Source: Timonella senegalensis JC301 (GTDB lineage Bacteria; Actinomycetota; Actinomycetes; Actinomycetales; Cellulomonadaceae). Taken from it: a stretch of 64,000 nt of DNA. Location of the stretch: contig NZ_HE978642.1 in assembly GCF_000312125.1 (NCBI RefSeq), forward strand, positions 589,768 through 653,767, read 5' to 3'. Every line of letters begins with the position of its first letter. Position 1 is the first letter of the stretch. The notes under the pieces are model-generated. The model searched no databases, had not been told where the DNA came from, and saw only the letters and a program-made list of their open reading frames with translations. The position numbers were made by a program, and so were the translations under genes. Shown piece after piece: positions 33,728-42,845 of the stretch.

Positions 33728-35356
33728 CTACTTGAGGCGGCGGAGCAAGGTCAGGTGCATTGCATCCGTGCCGTGCACATGTGGCCACAATTGGAGGTCG
33801 GTCCGGTCGGCGAATTCCGCGTATGGGCCACTGATCTCCTGGGCGATCTCACGGGCGTCGAGGCGCTCCACGGTGCCCTCATCTAGTCCGCCGAGTACTG
33901 CGTCCACGATGAACCTGGTCTCCGCGAGGTGGGGCGAGCAGGTCACGTAGGCAACAACGCCACCTACGCGCACGGCTTTGAGCGCGGACTGCAGGAGTTC
34001 CTTTTGGAGTCCGGTCAGAACCGAGACGTCGGATACCGAGCGGCGCCAGCGCGACTCCGGACGGCGGCGCAGCGCGCCGAGTCCCGAGCATGGTGCGTCG
34101 AGCATGACGCGGTCGTAGGCGTCCGGTTCGAGATCTCCGATCTCGCGGCCATCCCATACCTGAATCCGCTCAATCGCGGATTGTGGGATCGCCTTGAGGG
34201 ATTTTTCTACAAGTCCGGCACGGTGTGGCTGAATCTCATTAGCGACGAGTCGCGCACCCTTCTGTGCGGCTACAGCTCCGATGAGGGCGGCTTTACCGCC
34301 GGGTCCAGCGCACATGTCGAGCCAGCGCTCGTCCGTTCCTTCGACTGGTGCATTGAGGAAAGCAAGAGTAACGAGTTGAGAGCCCTCGTCCTGAACGCCC
34401 GCGCGACCCGTGCGCACGTCATCGATGGTTGCGGGGTCCGTGCTCTCGAGCACGACCGCAGTTGGGGTGAGGTCGCCCGGGTATCCGTCGGTGTCCACCA
34501 CAAGCTCGGCTTGGTCGCTCAGTCCCGGACGCGCCACCAGGGTGACGGAGGGTGCAGCGTTGTCGGCAGCAAGGAGAGCGGTGATTTCCTCTACCGGACG
34601 GCCGTTCGCCACGAGGGACTCGCGCAGTGCGCGGGTGATCCATGTTGGGTGCGAGTGCATCGCCGAGAGTGCCTCAACCTCGTTCTTGCCCTCCGCCTCG
34701 AGCAGAGCGAGCCATTCGTCGAGTGGACGCTCGGAGACGCGGCGCAGGATTGCGTTGAGGAACTGAGCGGGGCCCGCCCCCACGTGCTCGCGTGCAAGCG
34801 CAACGGTCTCGGACACCGCCGCGTGGGATGGAACGCGCATGCCGAGAAGCTGGTGGGCTCCGAGGCGTGCGAGGTTCAGTACTGGCACGTCAATCTGCTT
34901 GACAGGGCGGTCGGTGCAGTGTGCCAAGATGGCGTCGTAGCGGCCCTGCATGCGCAAGGTTCCGTAGGTGAGCTCAGTGGCAAAACCCGCGTCGCGTCCG
35001 GTGAGACGCGCACGGCTTAGTGCCGGTGGCAGCACGAGGTTGGCGTATGAGTCGGATTCTGCAACCTGCTGCAGGATCTCGAACGCGATGGTTCTTGGCA
35101 GGTCGGCGGAACGGCGCCGGGCGCTTGGGGCACTGGCGGTGCGGTGTCCCTCTCCCCTGCTCCGGGAGGCCGAACGCTCGTGTCCGCGCTGGTTGCGGCG
35201 CTCGTTGTTGAACTCGCGGTCCTCGTTAGAGCCGCGGTAGCCACGGTCGTCCCGACCTCCGGAGCGGGAGTTGCCTCCGCCAAAGCGTGAGTATCCGCCC
35301 TGCGAACGTCCGCTTGAAGAACCGCGGCTCAACCTCGAGTTGTTGTCGTTGTTCAC
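33728..35356 (-). CDS. rsmB: 16S rRNA (cytosine-C5) methyltransferase RsmB/Sun
   Basis: A 542-residue enzyme that methylates C967 (E. coli numbering) of 16S rRNA. The first about 80 residues are an Arg/Gly/Ser/Asn-rich low-complexity tail. They are followed by a NusB-like domain (LPRTIAFEILQQVAESDSYANL and on, about 85-215) and a SAM-dependent Rossmann domain with WLDMCAGPGGKAALIG, VMLDAPCSGLGALRRRPESRW (catalytic Cys region) and VAYVTCSPHLAETRFIV (second catalytic Cys). It overlaps the end of fmt by four bases, the common fmt-rsmB operon. The tail resembles that of the DEAD-box helicase in this window. Confidence 0.94.
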   Translation of the reverse strand: MNNDNNSRLSRGSSSGRSQGGYSRFGGGNSRSGGRDDRGYRGSNEDREFNNERRNQRGHERSASRSRGEGHRTASAPSARRRSADLPRTIAFEILQQVAESDSYANLVLPPALSRARLTGRDAGFATELTYGTLRMQGRYDAILAHCTDRPVKQIDVPVLNLARLGAHQLLGMRVPSHAAVSETVALAREHVGAGPAQFLNAILRRVSERPLDEWLALLEAEGKNEVEALSAMHSHPTWITRALRESLVANGRPVEEITALLAADNAAPSVTLVARPGLSDQAELVVDTDGYPGDLTPTAVVLESTDPATIDDVRTGRAGVQDEGSQLVTLAFLNAPVEGTDERWLDMCAGPGGKAALIGAVAAQKGARLVANEIQPHRAGLVEKSLKAIPQSAIERIQVWDGREIGDLEPDAYDRVMLDAPCSGLGALRRRPESRWRRSVSDVSVLTGLQKELLQSALKAVRVGGVVAYVTCSPHLAETRFIVDAVLGGLDEGTVERLDAREIAQEISGPYAEFADRTDLQLWPHVHGTDAMHLTLLRRLK

Positions 35357-36312
35357 AGTTCTCCCGCCGTTGTTGCGCCGAGGACTGCCTCAGCTTCGAG
35401 TCGCGCTCCACGCGCCCAGTCGGCCGCGTTCATGGTCTTCTTACCTACTGGAGTGACTTCCCCCAGGACTACTGGTGCGCCGCCGGTGCCCACGAACACG
35501 AGCTTCTTGGTTACATGCAGTGCCCCCGGTGCCAGCGCCTCGGGCGCTTCCGCTCCACGTGGGAGCGTGGCAAAGGGGCCGATGCCCAAGCGGGAACCGT
35601 CGGGTAGGGTCGTCCACGCGCCCGGGTCGGGTGTGCAACCCCGCACGGTGCGATCCACGATGTGTGGCGGACGAGTCCAATCGATGCGAGCATCCTCGGT
35701 CAGGAGCTTGGGCGCGAGGCTGATGCCATCAATCCCCTGCGGAATTGGGCTGATCGTGCCCTGAGCGATCGCGTCCATTGTTCCCACAAGGAGGGCGGAC
35801 CCGGACTCGCTCAGGCGGCCAAGCAGGTCACCTGAGGTGTCGCGCGGGCGGATGGTTTCCGTCATCATTCCGTACACGGGACCCGTGTCGAGGCCCTCCT
35901 CGATGCGGAATGTCGACGCACCAGTGACTGCGTCTCCTGCGATGATCGCGCGCTGCACTGGAGCGGCTCCACGCCAGGCAGGAAGTACCGAGAAATGCAG
36001 GTTAATCCAGCCGTGAGTGGGAATGTCTAGGACCTCGCGGGGCAGGATCTCTCCGTACGCCACTACTGCGGCGCATTCAACGTCGAGGTCGGAAAGCATC
36101 TGCACGAAGCCCTCGGACCGTGGGCGCTCGGTGATGACGGGAATACCCAGTTCGAGTGCGGCCTCCTTCACGGGGCTGGGGAAGAGCTGGCGCCCCCTCC
36201 CCTTCCTCGCGTCGGCACGCGTCAGGACTGCAACGACCTCATGGTCGGAGTCAACGAGTGCTCTAAGGGCAGGAACGGCGACGTCGGGCGTGCCGGCAAA
36301 AAGAAGACGCAT
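35353..36312 (-). CDS. fmt: methionyl-tRNA formyltransferase
   Basis: A 319-residue enzyme that formylates initiator Met-tRNA using 10-formyl-tetrahydrofolate. Recognisable parts are MRLLFAGTPDVAVPALRAL, AVVAYGEILPREVLDIPTHGWINLHFSVLPAWRGAAPVQRAI (formyltransferase signature, with the Asn-His-Ser catalytic stretch), and the C-terminal OB-type domain. The ATG start lies 6 bases after TAGAAT, implying a leaderless mRNA. Expression is coupled to rsmB by the 4-base overlap. Confidence 0.96.
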   Translation of the reverse strand: MRLLFAGTPDVAVPALRALVDSDHEVVAVLTRADARKGRGRQLFPSPVKEAALELGIPVITERPRSEGFVQMLSDLDVECAAVVAYGEILPREVLDIPTHGWINLHFSVLPAWRGAAPVQRAIIAGDAVTGASTFRIEEGLDTGPVYGMMTETIRPRDTSGDLLGRLSESGSALLVGTMDAIAQGTISPIPQGIDGISLAPKLLTEDARIDWTRPPHIVDRTVRGCTPDPGAWTTLPDGSRLGIGPFATLPRGAEAPEALAPGALHVTKKLVFVGTGGAPVVLGEVTPVGKKTMNAADWARGARLEAEAVLGATTAGEL

Positions 36313-36318
36313 GGGTCC

Positions 36319-36324
36319 ATTCTA
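36319..36324 (-). promoter_or_regulatory. -10 element for leaderless fmt-rsmB
   Basis: TAGAAT on the minus strand ends 6 bases before the fmt ATG. Confidence 0.55.
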
Positions 36325-36398
36325 GGAGGTAAGCGCTAGGCAAACGCGCTGGGTCAGCGTGCAATCCGCCATAGTACAGCCGCACAGGAAGACCCGAA

Positions 36399-38798
36399 CT
36401 ACGCAAGTTCCTTTGGATCAAGGACTACATCCACGCGCGTGGACGTGCGTTTGGCGCTCGCAATGTGTGTCATCGCCTTGATCGCGCGGGCCAACTCACG
36501 TCCTTGGCGCAGCGGCACACGAATGATCGCCCGCACGACGCGGTCCAGCGACGGGTGGCTCCCCGGTGGGAAGTCCTCCGGTGCCAACTCAACTGGGCCG
36601 AGAACTTCGGCGCTGCTGGGAAGAGCAATATCGTCGAGAAACTGGGTGACGGTCAGACGGTCACCCGTCACTGAGGCAACCCGCCATACAGGCGGCATCT
36701 TGAGCGCAGCGCGCTCATCCAGCTCGCGGGTGGCCATCCCCTGCGGATCCCAGCGGACAAACGCGGCGGTAGGGAGCGCAGCCCCCTGACCCACCAGCGT
36801 GACCTTGCCGCCGCGCTCGCGCGACGTGACCAGACTCGCGGCGCGCATCCAGCGGGCCAGAGCCTCCTGGTTCGCGTACAGGCCACTGCCGCCTGAGGAC
36901 AGGTGGGCGTCGAGCAGGATGCCCATGGCGTACCCGCCCTGCACGTACGGCTCCGCGCCGGGAGTCGCAATCACAAGTGCGGACTTGGCGGGAACGGACT
37001 CGAGGACGCCGCCCTTGGACTGAGCGCCCGAGGTGCGAACCGTGGTGCCCGGGAAGGCGCGGCCCAGTTCCTCGGCGGTGCGGTCCGAGCCGATGCGGAT
37101 CGCACGGACGGACCTGAACCCACATGACGCGCAGGCCCAATCGCCAGCGAGCGAGCCGCACCACGTGCAGTGCGGCGGAGCGCCCGCGGAGCCGAGACCA
37201 AGCGGACCGTTGCAGGTGGCACAGCGCGCGGCCTCGCGGCAGCGCGCGCACGCAACGTATGGAACGTACCCGGCCCGAGGGACCTGGATGAGCACGGGGC
37301 CACGCTTGAGAGCCGCTGTGATGTCACGCCACACGGCGCCCGGAAGCCGTGCTTGGGCGCCGCCGGAGTCGCGCTGGATCTCCATCTCGCCAAACGCTGT
37401 GACGAGGGGCGCGGCCTGCCGGACCACTGAGCGCTCGGCGCTGACGTCCTGCGCCCAGCCCGACGCAAGCAGCGACTGTGCGTGGACAGTGCGGTCAAGG
37501 GCACCGATGAGCAGCGCGCTCCCCGTCTGCTCCGCACGCAGCGCAGCAATCTCCCTGGTGTGCGGGTACGGCGCGTGCTTTTCTTGGTGGGAGGAATCGC
37601 CATCGTCCCAGCACACCACAAGCCCGAGTTCCGGGACGGGCGTCAGCGCGGCGGCGCGAGTACCCACCACAACCTTGGCTTTGCCCTGCGTGGCAAGGAG
37701 GTAGTTTTCAAATCTGGCAGCCGCGCCCAACTCGTGGGTGAGCGTGACAAACGACCACGCCTCCGCGTTGTCCCAGCTGAACTGATCAACGCCCACGGCG
37801 CGTAGCGCGGCGGCAACCCGGGTCACGTCCTTGGCCGCGGGAACCACGATCACAACTGATTTGTTAGTGGTTTCCATCCCCCGGGCGAGTTGCGCCAAGG
37901 CGAGCGTCCAGTGAGGCAAGAGGTCGGCGTCCTGGGAAGCATCTGCCTCCACTCCCGGTCCACTGCTCGGGACGTGCACCGTGGTGCGCAGCGCAGAGGA
38001 AGTGGGCACGGAGCCAGTTCCGGGGAGGGCGGTCCACACCGCGCGCGGCCCGGACCCCGCAAGCACGTGAGACACAAGCGCGGGACCGGCTGAGTACATG
38101 TCCCACGCGGGTGTCTCGGGCGCCGCCGCCTCAAATGTGCCGGTTTCCCCAGCACCGGGTGAGGTGGGTTTGTGTGGCGAAAGCTCTGCTGCTTCAGGGT
38201 CAGCGGAGGTGTCGGTCGGGCCTGAGCCGTTAGAGTCAAAGTCTCCAGCGACTGCGGTGTCGTGTGCGCTAGCAGCTTCCTCTGAAGCCGAGGCCCCTTG
38301 GTCAGCGGGCGCTACGGCCTCCCCCGCGATCGCTGAGCTTGCAACCTGCGCAAGGAAGCTCTTTTCCGCGCCTGCGTGGCGCGGCGGAACCGCGAGGCGC
38401 AGTACATCCCCCAGCGAACCCGCATAGTAGTCGGCGATGCGCCGGTAGAGGTCCAGCGCATCCGGCGAAACCAGTGGGACGCCCGAGATCACGGACTTCA
38501 GCGCGGAGATCCTGCCCTGATGCTCGGTGTCTTCGGCGCGCTCGACCACGTAACCATCGAGCATTTGTCCACCGAACGGAACCTTCACCTTGGCGCCTAC
38601 AACAGCAAGTTCGTCGAACTTCTTGGGCACCCGATAGTCGAACAGCCGATCCAGGTGCGCGGGTAGCCGTTCAACCACTACCCGGGCGAACGGGAGTTCC
38701 TCTGCGTACTCGACGGCCCCGACCGGGCGCTTGGCGCGCGGCTTCTTGGGCTCTGGGATACCAGAAAAGGTGAGCTGCTCACCAAAGTCAGCGCTCAC
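36399..38798 (-). CDS. priA: PriA-family primosome protein without helicase motifs
   Basis: A 799-residue PriA homologue (primosomal protein N'). The N-terminal DNA-binding domain (FARVVVERLPAHLDRLFDYRVPKKF, VKVPFGGQMLDGYVV) and the zinc-binding Cys cluster (CARCREAARCATCNGP, HCTWCGS, WACASCGFR) are intact. The Walker A GKT loop is missing, and the place of the DEEH box reads CWDDGDSSH, so ATP-driven unwinding is unlikely. Such degenerate PriA proteins are usual in actinobacteria and are thought to act in replication restart by binding. An insertion of about 100 residues rich in Ala, Glu, Ser and Pro lies at about residues 155-255. GTG 38798 follows AAGGAGG. Confidence 0.92.
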   Translation of the reverse strand: MSADFGEQLTFSGIPEPKKPRAKRPVGAVEYAEELPFARVVVERLPAHLDRLFDYRVPKKFDELAVVGAKVKVPFGGQMLDGYVVERAEDTEHQGRISALKSVISGVPLVSPDALDLYRRIADYYAGSLGDVLRLAVPPRHAGAEKSFLAQVASSAIAGEAVAPADQGASASEEAASAHDTAVAGDFDSNGSGPTDTSADPEAAELSPHKPTSPGAGETGTFEAAAPETPAWDMYSAGPALVSHVLAGSGPRAVWTALPGTGSVPTSSALRTTVHVPSSGPGVEADASQDADLLPHWTLALAQLARGMETTNKSVVIVVPAAKDVTRVAAALRAVGVDQFSWDNAEAWSFVTLTHELGAAARFENYLLATQGKAKVVVGTRAAALTPVPELGLVVCWDDGDSSHQEKHAPYPHTREIAALRAEQTGSALLIGALDRTVHAQSLLASGWAQDVSAERSVVRQAAPLVTAFGEMEIQRDSGGAQARLPGAVWRDITAALKRGPVLIQVPRAGYVPYVACARCREAARCATCNGPLGLGSAGAPPHCTWCGSLAGDWACASCGFRSVRAIRIGSDRTAEELGRAFPGTTVRTSGAQSKGGVLESVPAKSALVIATPGAEPYVQGGYAMGILLDAHLSSGGSGLYANQEALARWMRAASLVTSRERGGKVTLVGQGAALPTAAFVRWDPQGMATRELDERAALKMPPVWRVASVTGDRLTVTQFLDDIALPSSAEVLGPVELAPEDFPPGSHPSLDRVVRAIIRVPLRQGRELARAIKAMTHIASAKRTSTRVDVVLDPKELA

Positions 38799-38834
38799 CT
38801 TTTCCTCCTTATGCCCGCAGAGGGCCTACTCCGG

Positions 38835-38851
38835 CCGGGGTTTTGCCCCGG
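38835..38851 (-). terminator. short hairpin between metK and priA
   Basis: CCGGGG-TTTTG-CCCCGG lies 10 bases after the metK stop. No T-run follows on the minus strand, so termination is only possible. Confidence 0.35.
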
Positions 38852-38860
38852 GGATACGTT

Positions 38861-40054
38861 TTACAGTGCGGCGAGGAGTTCCTCTACCTTGTTCGTGGCT
38901 TCCCACGTAAATTCTGGCAGGTCACGGCCAAAGTGTCCGTACGCCGCGGTCTTTGAGTAGATCGGGCGGAGCAGGTCGAGCTGCTCTACGATCGCCGCTG
39001 GGCGCAGGTCGAACACCTTGTTGATGGCAACCTGGATCTTGTCCAGTGGCACCTTCTCGGTTCCGAATGTTTCCACGTACAGGCCGACTGGCTTTGCTAC
39101 GCCGATGGCGTAGGCAACCTGCACCTCGCAGCGCTTGGCCAGTCCAGCTGCAACCACGTTCTTGGCAACCCAGCGAGTTGCGTACGCTGCCGAGCGGTCA
39201 ACCTTTGATGGGTCCTTGCCGGAGAACGCACCGCCACCGTGGCGGGCCATACCTCCGTAGGTGTCCACGATGATCTTGCGGCCGGTCAGGCCCGCGTCGC
39301 CCTTGGGTCCCCCGGTGATGAACTTTCCGGTTGGGTTCACAAAGAGCTTGTAGTCGGATGCATCAATGTGCAGCTGTTCCACAACGGGGCGCACTACGAG
39401 CTGCTCGACTGCCTCGCGCAGGTCTGCTTGGGAGACGTCGGGGTCGTGCTGGGATGAGACAACCACGGTGTCCAGGCCCACGGGGCGGTCGTCCTCGTAC
39501 GCCACGGTGACCTGAGTCTTGCCGTCTGGGCGCAGCCCCGGGATGATCTGTTCCTTGCGCACGTACGCGAGGCGCTCGGCCAGGCGGTGGGCGGCATGGA
39601 TGGGCAGTGGCATGAGCGACTCGGTCTCGTCGGTTGCGTAACCGAACATGAGGCCCTGGTCGCCTGCGCCCTGAAGGTTGTACGGGTCGCCATCGCCCTG
39701 GTCGTCACGCGACTCGAGGGACTTGTCAACGCCCTGCGCGATGTCGCTCGACTGTTGCCCGATCGAGATCGAGATGCCGCAAGAGTCGCCATCGAAGCCG
39801 ATTGCGGAGGAGGTGTAGCCGATGCGCTTGATGACCGAACGCACGAGGCGAGGGATCTCGACGTATCCCTGGGTGTCGACCTCACCGGCGATGTGCACCA
39901 GTCCGGTGGTCACCAGAGTCTCAACCGCTACACGTGAGTTGAGGTCCTTCTCAAGAAGGGCGTCAAGGATAGCGTCGGAAATCTGGTCGCTGACCTTGTC
40001 TGGGTGACCCTCGGTCACGGACTCGGATGTGAACAGTCGATGGGATTGCGTCAT
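38861..40054 (-). CDS. metK: S-adenosylmethionine synthase
   Basis: A 397-residue MetK, which makes S-adenosylmethionine from methionine and ATP. Signature regions are [59 protein letters not shown] and [23 protein letters not shown]. Start ATG 40054 (MTQSHRLF) is preferred over 40105 because it matches the family start and lies 7 bases after TATTCT. No SAM riboswitch is visible in the short leader. Confidence 0.97.
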   Translation of the reverse strand: MTQSHRLFTSESVTEGHPDKVSDQISDAILDALLEKDLNSRVAVETLVTTGLVHIAGEVDTQGYVEIPRLVRSVIKRIGYTSSAIGFDGDSCGISISIGQQSSDIAQGVDKSLESRDDQGDGDPYNLQGAGDQGLMFGYATDETESLMPLPIHAAHRLAERLAYVRKEQIIPGLRPDGKTQVTVAYEDDRPVGLDTVVVSSQHDPDVSQADLREAVEQLVVRPVVEQLHIDASDYKLFVNPTGKFITGGPKGDAGLTGRKIIVDTYGGMARHGGGAFSGKDPSKVDRSAAYATRWVAKNVVAAGLAKRCEVQVAYAIGVAKPVGLYVETFGTEKVPLDKIQVAINKVFDLRPAAIVEQLDLLRPIYSKTAAYGHFGRDLPEFTWEATNKVEELLAAL

Positions 40055-40061
40055 AACCTCA

Positions 40062-40067
40062 AGAATA
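40062..40067 (-). promoter_or_regulatory. -10 element for leaderless metK
   Basis: TATTCT on the minus strand ends 7 bases before ATG 40054; a GAGG run between them would otherwise be a ribosome site placed too close to the start. Confidence 0.5.
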
Positions 40068-40145
40068 CTAGTTTCCACCATGCGAAACCGCATGTGTTCG
40101 GCCACGAAAACAACGTTTCGGTATGGCGTTGTTCACCTTGCGTCG

Positions 40146-41345
40146 CTATCGCGCCGCGATTCGTGCGACCTGGTCCAGGATCGCGTGCGCAACTTCCAGC
40201 TTGGTTCCGCTCGTCTCGCCTAGCGGCTCGCCCTCGTTGTCCAGAATCACGACCGAATTGTCCGCGGTGCCAAATCCTTTGGCTTCACCAACCTCATTAA
40301 CGACGAGTAAGTCGGCTCCCTTGCGCAGGGCCTTGTTGCGTCCGTGGTACAGCACGTCGCCTTGGCTATCCCCTGTTTCCGCCGCAAACCCAACGATGAT
40401 CTGGCCCGACTCCCTGCGTGCGCTCGTGAGCTCTTTGAGGATGTCCGGGTTCTTAACGAGGGAGATCGTCAGCTCGTCGGAGCCGTCCGCCTTCTTGATC
40501 TTGGCGTCCGCATAGTGTGCGGGACGGAAGTCTGCCACGGCGGCCGTCATGATGATGACGTCCGCGTCCTGCTTGAGCTCAAGCATGCGCTCGCGAAGCT
40601 CAAGTGCCGAGCCTGCGGGCACGACAGTGACATTGCCGGGGACTGGCGCAGTCATAGACGCTGCCACGAGGGTCACCCGCGCGCCACGCTCGAGCGCGGC
40701 ACGCGCGAGCGAGGTGCCTTGCAGGCCCGAGCTGTGGTTACCCAGATAGCGCACAGGGTCGAGCGGCTCTCGCGTGCCTCCTGCAGAGATGACCACGTGC
40801 ATCCCGGCGAGGTCTTTGGTTCGGCCAACGATGTCTAGCGCGAATGCGCCTATGTCCTGCGGCTCCGGCAGGCGGCCGGCACCTGAGTCCTTTCCGGTGA
40901 GGCGGCCCACGGCCGGATCCATCACGTGGAAGCCCCGCGCTCGCAGCGTGGCTACATTGGCAGCGGTGGCCGGGTTGTTCCACATCTCCGTGTGCATCGC
41001 TGGCGCGACGACGATCGGACAGGTGGCGGTCAGAACGGTCGCCGTGAGCAGGTCGTCTGTACGTCCGGCGGCTATGCGCGCCACAATGTCGGCGGTGGCG
41101 GGCGCGATCACGATGAGGTCGGCTTCTTGGCCGATCCGCACGTGCTGGACCTCATCCACGGCGTCAAACACGCTCGTGCTGACCGGCTGGCCCGACAGCG
41201 CTTCCCACGTAGCGGCGCCCACAAAGTTGAGGGACGTCTGGGTAGGGATCACCTTGACGCTGTGTCCGAGTTCCTTGAAGAACCGCACCAGGTGGGCAAC
41301 CTTATAGGCCGCGATGCCGCCACTCACTCCTACGACTACCCGCAT
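40146..41345 (-). CDS. coaBC: CoaBC, phosphopantothenoylcysteine synthetase/decarboxylase
   Basis: A 399-residue bifunctional enzyme of coenzyme A synthesis. The N-terminal CoaC flavoprotein domain (MRVVVGVSGGIAAYKVAHLVR, and CPIVVAPAMHTEMWNNPATAANV with the active-site Cys/His region) decarboxylates phosphopantothenoylcysteine. The C-terminal CoaB domain (VVISAGGTREPLDPVRYLGNHSSG, VIIMTAAVADFRPAHY, VGFAAETGD) ligates cysteine to phosphopantothenate using CTP. Start ATG 41345 matches the family start; the upstream open frame is not needed. It lies between metK and the rpoZ terminator. Confidence 0.95.
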   Translation of the reverse strand: MRVVVGVSGGIAAYKVAHLVRFFKELGHSVKVIPTQTSLNFVGAATWEALSGQPVSTSVFDAVDEVQHVRIGQEADLIVIAPATADIVARIAAGRTDDLLTATVLTATCPIVVAPAMHTEMWNNPATAANVATLRARGFHVMDPAVGRLTGKDSGAGRLPEPQDIGAFALDIVGRTKDLAGMHVVISAGGTREPLDPVRYLGNHSSGLQGTSLARAALERGARVTLVAASMTAPVPGNVTVVPAGSALELRERMLELKQDADVIIMTAAVADFRPAHYADAKIKKADGSDELTISLVKNPDILKELTSARRESGQIIVGFAAETGDSQGDVLYHGRNKALRKGADLLVVNEVGEAKGFGTADNSVVILDNEGEPLGETSGTKLEVAHAILDQVARIAAR

Positions 41346-41420
41346 GCGTCCAACCCTTCGAATTTTGCGGCGGTATGCCGCTTGCCAACTGTCCAACAGA
41401 TTACTACCTGCGGATATGCA

Positions 41421-41455
41421 AAGTCTCCGCTCACCTGAGGTGAACGGAGACTTTG
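41421..41455 (-). terminator. terminator after rpoZ
   Basis: An inverted repeat (AAAGTCTCCGCTCACCT and partner) lies just after the rpoZ stop. Its single plus-strand mismatch becomes a G-U pair in the minus-strand RNA, and TTT closes the stem there, so it is oriented for rpoZ. Confidence 0.85.
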
Positions 41456-41475
41456 GGAGGTCAAAAAGCCATCAC

Positions 41476-41748
41476 TCAGATGGTGTCTTCATCCTTGAGG
41501 TCAAGAGTGAGAAGACCCTCGTTGATCTCGCGCATTGCGATTGAGAGTGGCTTCTCCTGGTTTTCGGTCTCTACGAGAGGACCGACGAACTCCAACAGCC
41601 CCTCGCTCAGCTGCGAGTAGTACGCGTTGATCTGGCGCGCACGCTTGGAGGAGTAGACCACCAGAGCGTACTTCGAGTCGACCTTCTCAAGGAGGTTGTC
41701 GATCGGTGGATCGGTGATGCCTACTGGCTGTGGGATAGTTCCAGACAA
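41476..41748 (-). CDS. rpoZ: RNA polymerase omega subunit
   Basis: A 90-residue RpoZ that helps assemble RNA polymerase. Conserved parts are [31 protein letters not shown] and [15 protein letters not shown]. The start codon is TTG 41748, supported by GGAG six bases upstream and by the absence of a nearer ATG or GTG. It follows gmk after a 180-base gap with a hairpin, a pairing conserved in actinobacteria. Confidence 0.95.
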   Translation of the reverse strand: MSGTIPQPVGITDPPIDNLLEKVDSKYALVVYSSKRARQINAYYSQLSEGLLEFVGPLVETENQEKPLSIAMREINEGLLTLDLKDEDTI

Positions 41749-41881
41749 GATGAACTCCGAAGTGTTGGGTTCGAATACTGTTGAGCTGCGGCTTGATTAC
41801 GCGACCGTGCACAATAACACAAGCCGTATGATCATACTCCGCGGGGTCGGTGATCTCAAGGAACACCGCCCAAAACGGGAA

Positions 41882-41910
41882 GTGTAGGGCATCACATGGA
41901 TGCCCTACAC
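41882..41910 (-). terminator. terminator after gmk
   Basis: Perfect 12-base arms (GTGTAGGGCATC and complement) flank ACATG, 18 bases after the gmk stop; a TTTT run lies some bases downstream on the minus strand. Confidence 0.8.
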
Positions 41911-41928
41911 CCGGAAGACTAGATCGGA

Positions 41929-42477
41929 CTAGTTGGCGTGCGGAGTCAGGCCCATCAGGGAGATGATCTCGTCGGTGGCGCGCTCGATGTCGTCGTTAAT
42001 GACTACGTGGTCAAACTCGGACTGTGCCGCGAGTTCTACGCGCGCTGTTTCAAGCCGGCGTTCCTGCTCTTCCTTGGTTTCGGTACCGCGGCCTACGAGC
42101 CGGCGGACCAACTCCTCCCAGCTGGGAGGAGCCAAAAAGATAAATTGCGCGTCAGGCATTGATTCCTTGACCTGACGAGCCCCCTGTAGATCAATCTCTA
42201 AGAGAGCAGGAATGCCGGCGTTGAGTTGAGCTTCAACTGCAGCGCGCGGGGTGCCATAGCTGTTCTGGCCATGGACGACTGCCCATTCCAAAAGTTCACC
42301 GTCTTCAACCATCTCGTGGAACTTTGTCGGTCCAACAAAGAAATAGTTGACGCCCTCAACCTCACCGGGGCGAGGATCTCTGGTCGTAGCGGAGACTGAG
42401 AGCCAGATCTCTGGATACCTTGCGCGGATATTCGCGGAGATCGTGCCCTTACCCACCGCGGTGGGACCAGCCATCAC
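41929..42477 (-). CDS. gmk: guanylate kinase
   Basis: At least 182 residues. Gmk converts GMP to GDP. Motifs are MAGPTAVGKGTIS (P-loop), SVSATTRDPRPGEVEGVNYFFV (GMP site), LLEWAVVHGQNSYGTPR, ALLEIDLQGARQVKE and FIFLAPPSWEELVRRL. The first standard starts are GTG 42477 and ATG 42474, which leave almost no first strand before the P-loop. The frame is open further up to a TGA at 42549 and encodes PRRLTV directly before these codons, the expected strand, but no ATG, GTG or TTG is available there; only ATA, ATC or ATT. The real start may be one of these, near the mihF stop. Confidence 0.93.
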   Translation of the reverse strand: MMAGPTAVGKGTISANIRARYPEIWLSVSATTRDPRPGEVEGVNYFFVGPTKFHEMVEDGELLEWAVVHGQNSYGTPRAAVEAQLNAGIPALLEIDLQGARQVKESMPDAQFIFLAPPSWEELVRRLVGRGTETKEEQERRLETARVELAAQSEFDHVVINDDIERATDEIISLMGLTPHAN

Positions 42478-42533
42478 CGTGAGGCGACGAGGGGTAGAAC
42501 TAGAAGAACTCGGGGATGGTGCAGCGGTAATGA

Positions 42534-42845
42534 TTATCCAAACCTTTCAACCAGAGCAGACGCCTGGTGTGGTCCTAGACCACGTACGCGTCGAGACTCG
42601 GCAATGCCGATCTCTTCCATGATCGCACGTGCTTTGACCTTTCCAACGCCAGGAAGGGACTCGAGAAGCGAAACAACCTTCAGTTTACCGATGGCTTCGT
42701 CACTCTCCCCCTGCTTGATGACGTCGGAGAGTCGGCTGTTCGAGCTCTTGAGCTGACTCTTAACTTCCGCACGGATTCGGCGAGCTTCTGCAGCCTTTTC
42801 GAGAGCTGCAGCGCGTTGCTCTGGAGTGAGTTGTGGTAGTGGCAA
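42534..42845 (-). CDS. mihF: integration host factor-like protein MihF
   Basis: A 103-residue nucleoid-associated protein of the mycobacterial IHF type. The conserved C-terminal part is present (DEAIGKLKVVSLLESLPGVGKVKARAIMEEIGI, with the helix-two-turn-helix, and RRVRGLGPHQASALVERFG). It bends DNA and, in phage L5, supports integration. The TTG start at 42845 has AGGTGA upstream; it gives MPLPQLTPEQRAAALEKA. The pairing with gmk downstream is conserved in actinobacteria. Confidence 0.93.
   Translation of the reverse strand: MPLPQLTPEQRAAALEKAAEARRIRAEVKSQLKSSNSRLSDVIKQGESDEAIGKLKVVSLLESLPGVGKVKARAIMEEIGIAESRRVRGLGPHQASALVERFG

Noticed and set aside
40055-40145. SAM riboswitch upstream of metK
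   Set aside because: This stretch is downstream sequence or the short gap; the start lies 7 bases after a -10, leaving no room for a leader.
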